Below, piece after piece: positions 38,798-47,164 of a stretch of DNA of 64,000 nt. Numbering within the stretch: the first letter of the stretch is position 1; the number at the start of each line of letters is the position of its first letter. The translations under genes were made by a program, and so were the position numbers. Location: positions 248,001-312,000 of the forward strand of contig CAVZWW010000001.1 in assembly GCA_963779225.1 (NCBI GenBank). Reading direction: 5' to 3'. This stretch comes from CAVPCZ01 sp963779225 (GTDB lineage: Bacteria; Bacteroidota; Ignavibacteria; UBA10030; UBA6906). Below the pieces are notes generated by a model. That model had not been told where the DNA came from. It worked only from the letters and a program-made list of their open reading frames with translations, and searched no databases.

Positions 38798-41700
38798 ATG
38801 ATCATGATGAGAGTTCTCCTGCTCGCATTCCCAACAACCTTGCTCTGGCAGGTTTCCTCCGCACAGAACTTCTTGTCTGATCTTCACGCCACCCGATCGG
38901 ATCCGGTCTATACAACGTATGCGGCTCACTTCAGCCGGTCCGAATACGTCATCGATGAAGGGTATCAATTCATCTGGTATGATCCTCTCCGCGGTCTGAT
39001 GTTCGACACCGATAACGCTGGTTCTCTTTCCTTCGCCATCAAGCTGAATGGATCGCTCCGGTACGTGCTCGGGGAGTATGCAGAGCAGCCTGTCATCAGG
39101 AGTTCGTATTCCGACCTTGTGATATTTTCATCCCGGCCTTTTCCCTCCCTTGCGGCAGGAGGGCGCTTCGTCGTCTATAGTTCCCGCCTCGCAGCATACG
39201 ATATCGTTCTCACAAACGATGCGGATACCACTGCACAGGTTTCCCTGTATCCGCTCTTCAATCACACAACCGATACTGTGACGGCAGTTGCCCTTCTTCC
39301 TTCGGGTGATGGGTTCATCTTCGATCACAAGGAGAGGCCGGACGGATGGATGATCGAACATGGCATTCCGTATGTCGAGGACCGATCGGATGTTCTCCTG
39401 CTGGACAGTGGCGTTACCGCATGCGGCACATACAGCACATTCGATTTGCCGGGTTCCCGGTCTGTTTCCCGCGCCGCAGCCAATCTCTGCGTCGAGTGGG
39501 GAGAAGTGCGACACGCGGATGGGACGCCCTGCAGGCATGCGCCGCCACAGGCACGGCAGGTCGTGTTCCTGAAGGGTGATACCGGGGAGATCCTTACCGA
39601 AGACGCCCCCAAATGGGGCGATCCCGATCCGAACATCCCCGGAAACGGCTATCAGGGGTGTGAACTCGGCAATTTTAGATCACACAGCATAGCAGAAGGA
39701 GACTCCTTCACCGTCGTCTTCACCTGTCTTGCAACAGGACAACAGGGTGTTGGCCGGGGACGGATACCGGCGTTGCCCGTGGCCGGCGGTATACGGACGG
39801 ACATTGCGTTAAGCACAGTGGCATATCTTCCTCCGCCGCAGGATCTTCATGTGGAATTTTCCCAGGATGCCAGGAATGCGATCGTCGGCTGGAAACAGGA
39901 CGCTGGTATCACCTGCGACGTATTGCGCAGGACTTCGGCATATACCGGTGTGTATGACCGGATCGCGTCGTCGGTGACCGGGGGATATCTGGACGGAGGG
40001 CTGGATCCGGACATAGCATACGGATATGTTGTCCTCGGGCGGGATGCCGCGGGCCGCATGAGCACACACGCTATCGAAGCTGGCAGGATCCAACTATCGA
40101 CGGCTTCATTTCTTGCCGATGCCCAACACGCCACCCTCTCCAACAGGTTCGCCGCACATGCCGTGCGCATCGTGGCGCTGCAGAAGGATCTCCGCATTCC
40201 TCCACATGGTACGGTAGGACTCCGTCTTGTGCGCGGGGTGGCTGGGGGTACCGGCGACCGGGACTCCCTCCTGACCCAATGCCGTGCGCTTCTCACCGCC
40301 GATCTCGATGACTGTCTCGTTCAGGACGAAGACGATTACAGTATCATTCCCGCCCTCTCTTCCGGCGATCGCGATCTTGATCTTCTCTACTGGAACAGTT
40401 TCACTCTGATGCGGCAATGCATGATGCCTCCGGAGGGACAGCTCTCGCACAACTATTATGTCTTCTCACGAGAGCCGACCTGGGGCTGGGGACACGGCGG
40501 TCAGGTCTTCCATGAGAGTCTGACGATGCTTGCGTATGCCTGCATGGATCCGGTCGGCGCGATGAACTCGCAGAGGGTATTCATGGAGAAACAGATGGCC
40601 GACGGGTACATCAATTACAGAACCGGGCCGTACCTCAACGAGACCATTCCCTATGCGGGTTCGCTGACATCATCCGCGCCGTGGTTCAACTGGGTGAACC
40701 TGGAGATCTTCAGGATCACTCGCGATACGACGTTCCTGCGTGAAGCGTACGCATCGGGAGTGAAGCTCTATAGTTACTGGAAACTCAACAGGGATGTCGA
40801 CGGGGACGGAATGTGTGAGTGGGGAGCACATGCCGTGCTGGAATGTGTGCGCGATGGAAACGTTGCCGTGTGGGATCAGGTGGGGTGGCCGTCCAATTTC
40901 GAAGCGCTTGATCTGAACACCATGCTCGTCAGTGAACTGCGTTCGATCGCAGGTATGGCGAGGGAACTGGGTGATCAGGCAGGCGGGTCGGCCTGGGACG
41001 AGAAGGCCTCCGCGCTGGCCGACTCCATCAACCGGAACATGTGGGATCCCGTGACCGGCTTCTATTATCATGTGGACAGGACCGATCACGACTTCAGCTT
41101 TCACGCATCGAATGATCTGAAGCGAAAGGAGATCATCGGTTTCCTTTCGATGTGGGCAGGTGTTGCAACACAGGAACAGGCGAGGCGTCTGGTGCAACAC
41201 CTGACCAATCCGTCTGAATTTTGGCGGACCTACGGTGTGCCGTCCCTCTCGGCGGACGATCCATACTACGATCCTGCCGGGTATTGGAATGGACCGGTCT
41301 GGGTGCAGTGGCAGTATCTGGTCTTTCGCGGACTCGTGCGCTACGGCTACTATACTGATGCCCGTGTCCTGGTTGAGAAGGTCTCTGCAGCGATGGTACA
41401 CGAACTCAGGACCAGTCACTGGTTCTGGGAATTGTACAGCCCGGATGAGCAGTGGGCCGGATGGAACAGGAGCTACATATGGGCCGGGATCATTGCGCGG
41501 ATGCTCCTTGATGTGCGGGATCTTCCCCTCGGTGTTCCAACGGAGACGGGCGAGATGCCGATCCGGGCCGTGCTGCAGCAGAACTACCCCAACCCCTTCA
41601 ACCCGTCGACAACGATTCGCTACAGCCTGTCCCACACCTCAGTTGTCCAGCTGTCAGTCTTCAACACCCTCGGCCAGCAGGTTGCTCAGCTCGTCAATGG

Positions 41701-41824
41701 CGACATGGAGGCGGGGTATCATGAGGTGCAGTTTGACGGAAGCGAGCTGTCAAGCGGCGTGTACTTCTACCGGTTGAGGGCCGGTGATTTTGTGGAGACG
41801 CGCAAGTTGGTGCTTATGCGATAG
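38798..41824 (+). CDS. T9SS-secreted GH63/trehalase-clan glycoside hydrolase
   Basis: 1008 residues from ATG 38798 (ATG 38804, 38807 or 38771 also possible; none has a clear ribosome site). A signal peptide (VLLLAFPTTLLWQVSSA) is followed by an N-terminal beta-rich part with a fibronectin-like segment (about 365-440). The (alpha/alpha)6 catalytic domain shows WGWGHGGQVFHES, a calcium-loop-like DVDGDGMCEWG (666-676), DPAGYWNGPVWVQWQYL and HWFWELYSPDEQW, typical of the GH63/GH37 clan. The last 80 residues are a type A T9SS sorting domain (QQNYPNPFNPSTTIRYSL; SSGVYFYRLRAG; RKLVLMR). The TAG stop coincides with the edge of a mobile element. Confidence 0.86.
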   Translation: MIMMRVLLLAFPTTLLWQVSSAQNFLSDLHATRSDPVYTTYAAHFSRSEYVIDEGYQFIWYDPLRGLMFDTDNAGSLSFAIKLNGSLRYVLGEYAEQPVIRSSYSDLVIFSSRPFPSLAAGGRFVVYSSRLAAYDIVLTNDADTTAQVSLYPLFNHTTDTVTAVALLPSGDGFIFDHKERPDGWMIEHGIPYVEDRSDVLLLDSGVTACGTYSTFDLPGSRSVSRAAANLCVEWGEVRHADGTPCRHAPPQARQVVFLKGDTGEILTEDAPKWGDPDPNIPGNGYQGCELGNFRSHSIAEGDSFTVVFTCLATGQQGVGRGRIPALPVAGGIRTDIALSTVAYLPPPQDLHVEFSQDARNAIVGWKQDAGITCDVLRRTSAYTGVYDRIASSVTGGYLDGGLDPDIAYGYVVLGRDAAGRMSTHAIEAGRIQLSTASFLADAQHATLSNRFAAHAVRIVALQKDLRIPPHGTVGLRLVRGVAGGTGDRDSLLTQCRALLTADLDDCLVQDEDDYSIIPALSSGDRDLDLLYWNSFTLMRQCMMPPEGQLSHNYYVFSREPTWGWGHGGQVFHESLTMLAYACMDPVGAMNSQRVFMEKQMADGYINYRTGPYLNETIPYAGSLTSSAPWFNWVNLEIFRITRDTTFLREAYASGVKLYSYWKLNRDVDGDGMCEWGAHAVLECVRDGNVAVWDQVGWPSNFEALDLNTMLVSELRSIAGMARELGDQAGGSAWDEKASALADSINRNMWDPVTGFYYHVDRTDHDFSFHASNDLKRKEIIGFLSMWAGVATQEQARRLVQHLTNPSEFWRTYGVPSLSADDPYYDPAGYWNGPVWVQWQYLVFRGLVRYGYYTDARVLVEKVSAAMVHELRTSHWFWELYSPDEQWAGWNRSYIWAGIIARMLLDVRDLPLGVPTETGEMPIRAVLQQNYPNPFNPSTTIRYSLSHTSVVQLSVFNTLGQQVAQLVNGDMEAGYHEVQFDGSELSSGVYFYRLRAGDFVETRKLVLMR

Positions 41825-41838
41825 TGCCATTTGTCCCC
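41821..41838 (+). repeat. Left terminal inverted repeat
   Basis: ATAGTGCCATTTGTCCCC; it pairs with 43651-43668. Just inside, GTCCCC (41833-41838) and GGGGAC (41845-41850) form a subterminal hairpin. The TAG at 41822-41824 is also the stop codon of the preceding hydrolase. Confidence 0.7.
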
Positions 41839-41953
41839 CCGTGTGGGGACGGGAAGTCTTGATTGACGATATCCATCGAGATATATTCTCGGGTAGTGAG
41901 GTTGGGTACTCGTCGTCAAGTTGGTCCCGATAGTCCACGGGAGGGCAAGCGCA

Positions 41954-42832
41954 ATGAACGAGACACAGCAGCAGTTGGTCGAGCGATTGCGGAAGAAGCA
42001 CGCAGAAGGTTTGTTGTTGTGGGAGTTGGAGAACGGATTCGAGATGAGCCCGAAGCAGTCGGCGCTGGTGTTTGAGACGGCGAAGGGTATACTGCTCGAG
42101 CATCACCAGATGGAGCGAGGACGGGTTCAGGTCGTGGGGATCGTGCTGGGGCAGTCGGCCGGCAAGAGGATGCACGAGGTCAAGAAGAAGGAAGTTGTCG
42201 TCACGGTCGATGGTGGTGTGGAAGACCTCGAGTACCTGGGAAGACATGGGCGGAAGGATCTTCGTCGGATGCAACTGTTGCGCATGATCGACGAGGGAAT
42301 CGACCAGGGCGTCGTCTTCAGCGAAGAAGATTTGGCGAACGTGCTCCGGACATCGACGCGGACAGTGAAGCGCGACGTCCGCCTCCTGCGCCAGGAGGGA
42401 TGCGAGGTACAGACGCGTGGGTACTACGAGGGGATCGGGCGAGCCATAAGCCACAAGCGGGTGATCGTGGAGTACTACCTGCGAGGGAGGACGTTCGCGG
42501 AGATCGAGACGAGCAGTCGTCACACGCCGCAAGCGATCAAGCGCTACGTCGAGACGTTTGCTCGCGTGGCCTACGTGTTGGCACACCGCCACGTGAAGCC
42601 TCAGGAGCGCAGTTATATTCTTGGGATCAGTCCCTCACTGCTGAAGGAGTACGAGACGCTTTACCGTCGGGCCCTGACAAAGTACCCGGCAAAGCTGAAG
42701 GAGATCGAGGATCGCTATACGGGTTACCCCAACCCCTTACCCTATAAGGAGATCGACCGCCGTAAGGAAGGCTTCCACCGGGCTCTTCGGGGGAAAAAAA
42801 GTCAGTTGGGGAGGACCCATGCCCGTCCGTGA
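41954..42832 (+). CDS. Multi-HTH protein of the terminal-repeat element, ORF1 (DUF1670-like)
   Basis: 292 residues from ATG 41954, with GGGAGG about 10 nt upstream; a few more codons are open before it. An N-terminal helical part (ELENGFEMSPKQSALVFETA) is followed by at least three helix-turn-helix-like units: FSEEDLANVLRTSTRTVKRD, RTFAEIETSSRHTPQAIKRY and SYILGISPSLLKEYETLYRR. The C-terminal third aligns with that of the next gene (RGYY.. SHKRVIVEYYLRGRTFAEI against RGYI.. THKALICTLHERGENEADI), so the two are paralogues. I associate this family with DUF1670, from memory. DNA binding is likely and the catalytic role is unknown. An A7 run lies 11 codons before the stop. Confidence 0.7.
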   Translation: MNETQQQLVERLRKKHAEGLLLWELENGFEMSPKQSALVFETAKGILLEHHQMERGRVQVVGIVLGQSAGKRMHEVKKKEVVVTVDGGVEDLEYLGRHGRKDLRRMQLLRMIDEGIDQGVVFSEEDLANVLRTSTRTVKRDVRLLRQEGCEVQTRGYYEGIGRAISHKRVIVEYYLRGRTFAEIETSSRHTPQAIKRYVETFARVAYVLAHRHVKPQERSYILGISPSLLKEYETLYRRALTKYPAKLKEIEDRYTGYPNPLPYKEIDRRKEGFHRALRGKKSQLGRTHARP

Positions 42833-43670
42833 CCGATTTGAAGCCCTGACGAAGCGGAGCTACCAGCAGGCGATCGTCCACATGCTGGAGACTGAGTACA
42901 AGATCATCGGCAGCCATCGCATCTTGCAGCAGCTGGCCGAGGATGTCGAGGCGCTCAACCGCGAGTACTTCGGGGAGCAATCCAAGATGGCTCCTGGGGT
43001 GTTGTGCTGGCGGACGCAGTCTCTGGAGGACCAGAAGATCGCCTATGCCAAGCGTACAGAGGACTACAAGGCCAAGACGATCTACCTTCCCCTGGTGGAG
43101 GAGAGAGATATCGAGATGCGCATGCATCACCGTGCAGGAGTGCGCAATGACAACTGGGTCGAGACGGACCTCCGGGAACGCGCACAGATGGTGCGGCTCC
43201 TGAGGAGCGCCTACGAGCAGGGGACGTCGTTGACGATCAGCGAACTGGCCGTGATCATGAACCGCTCGCTCACCATGATCGGCAAGCACATCAAGCAGTA
43301 CTACGCCACGCACCCGGAGGAGACGTTACCACTGCGGGGATACATCTACGATCAGGGGAGTAACCCGACACACAAGGCGTTGATCTGCACCCTGCATGAG
43401 CGTGGAGAGAACGAAGCAGACATCGCGAAGAAGACTCAACATCAACTCAAATCCGTTGGCAGGTACATCAGTCACTACACACGGGTCAAGCAGCTCATGG
43501 AGCGAGGACTCGACAGCAAGGAGATCGCACACATCCTCGGGATCGGCGAACGAGTGGTCCAGGAGTATAACCGGATCGCCATGCACTTCCACCCAGAGTT
43601 GGAAAAGAAAGTTACACTTAAAAAGAACAAAAAAGCCAAAAGACCCACCCGGGGACAAATGGCCCTATAG
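42819..43670 (+). CDS. Multi-HTH protein of the terminal-repeat element, ORF2 (DUF1670-like paralogue)
   Basis: 283 residues from ATG 42819, with GGGGAGG 4 nt upstream, overlapping ORF1 by 14 nt. The N-terminal half is helical with charged stretches (DIEMRMHHRAGVRNDNWVET). Three HTH-like units follow: TISELAVIMNRSLTMIGKHI, ENEADIAKKTQHQLKSVGRY and DSKEIAHILGIGERVVQEYN. It ends in a Lys-rich tail (KKNKKAKRP) and its stop TAG is at the outer edge of the right terminal repeat. The shared layout with ORF1 suggests a heteromeric DNA-binding complex acting on the element ends. No nuclease motif is evident. Confidence 0.7.
   Translation: MPVRDRFEALTKRSYQQAIVHMLETEYKIIGSHRILQQLAEDVEALNREYFGEQSKMAPGVLCWRTQSLEDQKIAYAKRTEDYKAKTIYLPLVEERDIEMRMHHRAGVRNDNWVETDLRERAQMVRLLRSAYEQGTSLTISELAVIMNRSLTMIGKHIKQYYATHPEETLPLRGYIYDQGSNPTHKALICTLHERGENEADIAKKTQHQLKSVGRYISHYTRVKQLMERGLDSKEIAHILGIGERVVQEYNRIAMHFHPELEKKVTLKKNKKAKRPTRGQMAL
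43651..43670 (-). repeat. Right terminal inverted repeat
   Basis: GGGGACAAATGGCCCTATAG; its reverse complement matches the left end with one mismatch over 18 bases. It lies inside the last codons of ORF2, so gene and element end together. Confidence 0.7.
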
Positions 43671-43700
43671 ACGATGAGTCCGGTGTCATAGGGTGCGCGA

Positions 43701-43724
43701 AAGGCCCGGGATCTCCTGGGCCTT
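43701..43724 (+). terminator. Stem-loop downstream of the terminal-repeat element
   Basis: AAGGCCC and GGGCCTT pair, with a further GG/CC inside, around an ATCT loop. It is GC-rich and lacks a long T-tract. It could terminate ORF2 or the interrupted hydrolase transcript. The rest of 43671-44008 shows only a small GGGAG/CTCCC stem before hsp20. Confidence 0.45.
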
Positions 43725-44008
43725 GGCGTTTGGAACCGTGGGTAAGTTTAGCAGGGCTTTCGAGGGATTGAAACGGCGGTACAGAGAGGCTTCGAACGAC
43801 TTTTCTGCCGGGTGAAACATTGATCCTGAGTGCATTCTGCAGGGTTGAGGGACTAGCTACTCTTTCATCCTTCCGGTGGATTCATTTGGGGGTTCTGTTC
43901 GGTATGCTTCATCAGGTTCAGTATTAAGGGGAGCCGAATCTCCCGGCAATCTGGGCTACACCGGGTTAGCTGAAATCATAGCCTTTGTAGACAAACAAGG
44001 AGGTTGCC

Positions 44009-44353
44009 ATGATGCCGGCAAATCGGATTAGGATTGCACCCAACACAGTAGCGTATGCTGACGATGAAACACGCAAGCTCGTAGTGGAGTTCGCCATCCC
44101 AGGAGCGCCAACGGATACCATCGATCTGAAGATCCTGGCGGACAGCGTCCACCTAACAGCGCCAGCAAGGGACATCGAGTATGTCTCAGCACTGGCTTTA
44201 GCTTGGCCGGTGAAACCTGACAAAGCCGAAGCGACCTACGAGAACGGTCTGCTCCGAATCGAAGTGCCCTTCAAAGATCCGATGGAAGATGCTGTAAAGG
44301 TCGCCATCAAGGTAGGTGGCGCGGAAACGAAGGCCAAGAAAATCGAAGCCTGA
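44009..44353 (+). CDS. Small heat-shock protein (Hsp20/alpha-crystallin family)
   Basis: 114 residues from ATG 44009, with a perfect AAGGAGG 5 nt upstream. The alpha-crystallin fold is visible: an opening strand RKLVVEFAIPGAPTDTIDLK, a middle part, and the closing ENGLLRIEVPFKD motif (family consensus GxLxIxVP). It lacks the long N-terminal arm and is short for the family. Such proteins bind unfolding proteins in the cytoplasm without ATP. The strong ribosome site suggests high expression. It starts a run of three small genes with long gaps between them. Confidence 0.82.
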   Translation: MMPANRIRIAPNTVAYADDETRKLVVEFAIPGAPTDTIDLKILADSVHLTAPARDIEYVSALALAWPVKPDKAEATYENGLLRIEVPFKDPMEDAVKVAIKVGGAETKAKKIEA

Positions 44354-44807
44354 CGACCCGTTAACTCGCAAGAATCTCTTCTGGTCCCACCACGGATGAC
44401 CACGATTCCTCAGGCCGGACACTTCCGCTGCAGGTGCCAGCTGAGTTCGAGGGGAGCGTAGCGTCCCACAGAAGGACTATAACCTTCCCCCGATGCTGAT
44501 CACGTTGCCCCCGGCCCCGTCTAACACCTTTAAGGAGGCATCGCTCTGGAATTCGTGAGTTGTGTGTACCTGGCAGTTTGGTATCGATGATCACGAATGT
44601 GAGAATGATGTAGGGAGTAACAGAATGATCGTGTATGTCGTCTGCTAGAAGGCGGCGGTATCCCAAAAGCGGACTCGCACGGCGCAGCGCGGACACGCGT
44701 ACCTGCAATAAGAGAAAGAGATATTCTGGTTATCGCCACGGGGTGCGTGGTCAGTCAATCTGACCGATACATCCTCTCTCAAAACAAACACTATGTGAGA
44801 ACTTGCC
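44354..44807. other. Intergenic region downstream of hsp20
   Basis: About 450 nt without a convincing gene. Open frames in both directions have no recognisable sequence. No terminator with a T-tract and no known RNA motif was identified. Confidence 0.4.
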
Positions 44808-45077
44808 ATGAACAATCGTATTCCTCGTGCGACCCTAGAACAGCTTCACCGGGAATTGATGAAAACGCGCTCAGACGAGCATCATGTACAGGAGCGTCTT
44901 GATACTCTCACACGCGATGTGCGTCGAATTCTCGACGAACCGGGAGAAGAGCACCTTCACCACAGAACACTGAAGCAGAATCTACAGGATTCGGTTCGGC
45001 ATTTTGAGGCATCATTCCCCGAATTGACGTCGGTAATGAACAACGTGGTGACATCGCTTGCCAATATGGGCATTTGA
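44808..45077 (+). CDS. DUF4404-like small helical protein
   Basis: 89 residues, almost wholly helical and charged: LEQLHRELMKTRSDEHHVQE at the start, a DUF4404-style middle (LTRDVRRILDE) and the characteristic end FEASFPELTSVMNNVVTSLA..NMGI. Family function is unknown; members are often found near stress or membrane genes. No membrane segment is present. The ribosome site is weak. It is isolated by 450 nt upstream and 145 nt downstream, so it is probably transcribed alone or with the DUF2007-like gene. Confidence 0.7.
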   Translation: MNNRIPRATLEQLHRELMKTRSDEHHVQERLDTLTRDVRRILDEPGEEHLHHRTLKQNLQDSVRHFEASFPELTSVMNNVVTSLANMGI

Positions 45078-45222
45078 TGTTTGCGTAAGAAGTAGAGGTG
45101 AGTGAGTTTCCCCTCGTGAGTAGAGTCCTATCGCGAAGCAATAACGCGGTGGTGGAAGGAGAGAGTAACACGGCGTGGGCACGTGGTGGATGAAGAGAAG
45201 CTAGATCAAGAAGGGATCACAC

Positions 45223-45447
45223 ATGAACGTACACACCGAAGAGGCCATCATTCGCCTCAAAAACTTCCCTAACCGGGCATTGGCTGAGGCCGGGCAAGCA
45301 TGCCTGAAAACGAACAACATCGAATCAATTCTCCAAGGGTCCGACATTGCTGGGACTGGAATGCCGCAAGGCTTTGACCTTTATGTACAGGCAAAAGACG
45401 CTGAGATTGCACGCGGACTGCTAGAGAGATTGTATGATGGGATTTAA
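45223..45447 (+). CDS. DUF2007-like putative signal-transducing protein
   Basis: 74 residues. The alpha/beta pattern of the DUF2007 family is present: a strand (EAIIRLKNFPNRALAEAGQA) leading into a helix, ESILQGSDIAGTG, and the final VQAKDAEIARGLLERL. Family members are sometimes related to PII-like signalling folds, but no function is established. It lies in the small stress-type cluster. Nothing in the sequence identifies a ligand. Confidence 0.7.
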   Translation: MNVHTEEAIIRLKNFPNRALAEAGQACLKTNNIESILQGSDIAGTGMPQGFDLYVQAKDAEIARGLLERLYDGI

Positions 45448-45578
45448 GTGGTTGTGTGGTTCAGGTGTTTCTCAATTAGCCACCCGTACGTAGCCCGGGT
45501 TACACTTGGTTCAGGGCTCGGCATTCATCACCGCCCCCCCCCTATTTCAGCTCGACCAGGACGAACCGGCATGTCAAA

Positions 45579-45657
45579 GAGATGCCCTTGGATCCCCAAA
45601 GGCCTTGCAGAAGAAAGTGACGGAAGAAGTCACGTGACTTCGAGTTGACGTTACTGA
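45579..45657 (+). repeat. Dispersed DALGS/VT motif with hairpin, copy A
   Basis: It shares GAGATGCCCTTGGATCC and TTGACGTTACTGA with copy B at 60932-61005. In one frame both copies encode a similar peptide tail (RDALGSPKALQKKVTEEVT then stop), followed by a near-palindromic hairpin (AGTCACGT...ACGTTACT). No clear start codon exists in this copy. Confidence 0.5.
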
Positions 45658-45990
45658 CAATGACAGAGATTCTTAGTAAAGTAGGGCATCGATAGGGCAT
45701 AGTCCTCGGTCAAGAACAGACCCCCCTTGAAGCGAACCGGAATTTTGTATACAGTAGCACAGGGAGTCGCACGACCCCTGCGCCCTCTGAACACAATCGG
45801 TCGGCAGTGCAGATGGGATGTGAAGTTGGTGCCGAACGGTTATCTGCGCAAACCTCCCGGTCGCAGAAGATTCCAAATACGAATGCCTCTATGAACACCT
45901 ACACAACCAACGACTTCTGTTGTAATGCATTTCTTGTAGCTTCGAATGTCCCAGCCCCTGGTATGGTTGAATCGGAGACAGAACGATAGG

Positions 45991-46013
45991 GAAGGTCTGA
46001 TCAAACGACCTTC
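45991..46013 (+). promoter_or_regulatory. Stem-loop upstream of the CODH/ACS operon (1)
   Basis: GAAGGTC and GACCTTC pair perfectly around a 9-nt loop, about 210 nt before the operon's first ATG. It could terminate upstream transcription or be part of a leader; neither is shown. Confidence 0.35.
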
Positions 46014-46150
46014 TGGCCCGCTGTGCAGCACGGTTTTAGACTACCGATTTCAATCTGAATTTGCTATCTTGATTCATCGGATATCTTCATGGCAGATGGG
46101 CTTCCAAGAGGGACACCAGGCGACATCCGCTGATACATTTCAACAACATG

Positions 46151-46178
46151 TCCTGCAGGCTTGATCGATCATGCAGGA
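46151..46178 (+). promoter_or_regulatory. Stem-loop upstream of the CODH/ACS operon (2)
   Basis: TCCTGCA and TGCAGGA pair, and the enclosed sequence contains the palindrome TGATCGATCA. It lies about 40 nt before ATG 46220, in the probable leader, where an operator or leader hairpin would be expected. Confidence 0.4.
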
Positions 46179-46219
46179 TACCTGTTTGGCACCGGACAAC
46201 AATCATCACGGAGCAATGA

Positions 46220-47164
46220 ATGAGATCGACAATTCGTGAAGCGGTGCAGACCCGGATATTGGTGTCTGACGGCGCCTGGGGCACATTTCTACAAAAGAAG
46301 GGGCTGCGTCCTGGTGATTGTCCGGAGCTGTGGTGTGTGGATCGGCCGGATGACGTTTATGACATTGCCAGAAGCTATATTGATGCCGGCTGCGACATGG
46401 TGGAAACGAACAGCTTTGGCGCAACCAGCTACAAGCTGGAACATTATGGACTCGCAAAGCGAGCGGTAGAGATCAACAGGGCGGCTGTCGCGATCTCCCG
46501 ACGGGCTGCTGGCGAAAATAGATGGGTCATAGCCTCGATGGGTCCCACCGGCAAGATGCTGATCACGGGCGAGGTAGCGGCTGAAGAGATGTACGACGTG
46601 TATAAAGAGCAAGCCATGGCGCTGGCTGAAGGCGGAGCAGACGGCATCTGCATCGAAACCATGAGTGATGCAGAAGAAGCGTCCCTGGCGATTCGGGCCG
46701 CCCGCGAAAACACCACGTGTGAGGTGATCTGTACATTCACGTTTGAACGCATCAAAGACGGCAGTTACAAAACCATGATGGGTATCTCTCCGGAAGAGGC
46801 CACACGCGCCGCTCTCGCAGCGGGCGCACAGATCATCGGCGCCAATTGCGGCAATGGCTTTGAACGCATGGTGGAGATCGTCCGCACCATACGAGGAGTT
46901 TGGAACACTGTTCCCTTGCTGGTCCATGCCAACGCCGGATTGCCGAAAAGCGTCAGCGGTGTAGATTGTTTTCCCGAAACGCCTGAAATGATGGCGTCCC
47001 TGGTTCCGGATATCATCGAGGCAGGCGCCAACATCATCGGCGGCTGTTGCGGCACTACGCCGGCACACATCAAAGCTATCCGACAGTCGGTGGATTTGCA
47101 GAAGAAGCAATTCGACCAGGCAAAGGTTGAGAACCTTCGCATGGATGAGAAAGAGGGAATATGA
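46220..47164 (+). CDS. Homocysteine S-methyltransferase-family (MetH domain 1-like) methyltransferase
   Basis: 314 residues. The zinc-thiol methyltransferase barrel is clear: LVSDGAWGTFLQKKGL at the start, VETNSFGATSYKLEHYG, ASMGPTGKMLITGEV, and the zinc ligands in GANCGNGFE and GGCCGTTPAHI. Family members pass methyl groups to homocysteine or related thiols, some from corrinoids. There is no corrinoid or methyl-THF domain, so a partner is needed. It overlaps the next gene by 4 nt and heads the CODH/ACS operon. A role in moving methyl groups to or from the corrinoid/Fe-S protein is plausible, though homocysteine methylation cannot be excluded. Confidence 0.85.
   Translation: MRSTIREAVQTRILVSDGAWGTFLQKKGLRPGDCPELWCVDRPDDVYDIARSYIDAGCDMVETNSFGATSYKLEHYGLAKRAVEINRAAVAISRRAAGENRWVIASMGPTGKMLITGEVAAEEMYDVYKEQAMALAEGGADGICIETMSDAEEASLAIRAARENTTCEVICTFTFERIKDGSYKTMMGISPEEATRAALAAGAQIIGANCGNGFERMVEIVRTIRGVWNTVPLLVHANAGLPKSVSGVDCFPETPEMMASLVPDIIEAGANIIGGCCGTTPAHIKAIRQSVDLQKKQFDQAKVENLRMDEKEGI

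Larger units (their letters stand above)
41821..43670 (+). mobile_element. Terminal-inverted-repeat element with two paralogous HTH genes
   Basis: A left end (ATAGTGCCATTTGTCCCC, 41821-41838) and a right end whose reverse complement is ATAGGGCCATTTGTCCCC (43651-43668) match in 17 of 18 positions in inverted orientation. They bracket exactly two overlapping genes. ATAG occurs directly at both outer edges (41821-41824 and 43667-43670) and may be a 4-bp target duplication. The element body would be about 1.84 kb. It sits at the stop codon of the T9SS hydrolase gene and leaves that gene intact. No standard DDE or serine transposase signature was seen. Confidence 0.65.
45448..46219. other. Long intergenic region upstream of the CODH/ACS operon
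   Basis: About 770 nt with no convincing gene. It contains one copy of a dispersed motif (45579-45657) and two stem-loops described separately. A TATCTTG at 46065-46071 resembles the -7 box of Bacteroidota promoters, but spacing to a -33 element is poor. No cobalamin riboswitch box was found. Confidence 0.45.

Noticed and set aside
42794..42800. Canonical -1 programmed frameshift between ORF1 and ORF2
   Set aside because: A -1 shift from the ORF1 frame does not enter the ORF2 frame; only +1 slip or transcript slippage would.
45448..46219. Possible cobalamin riboswitch upstream of the corrinoid operon
   Set aside because: No B12-box (AGCCACTG-type) or matching architecture was found on either strand of this interval.
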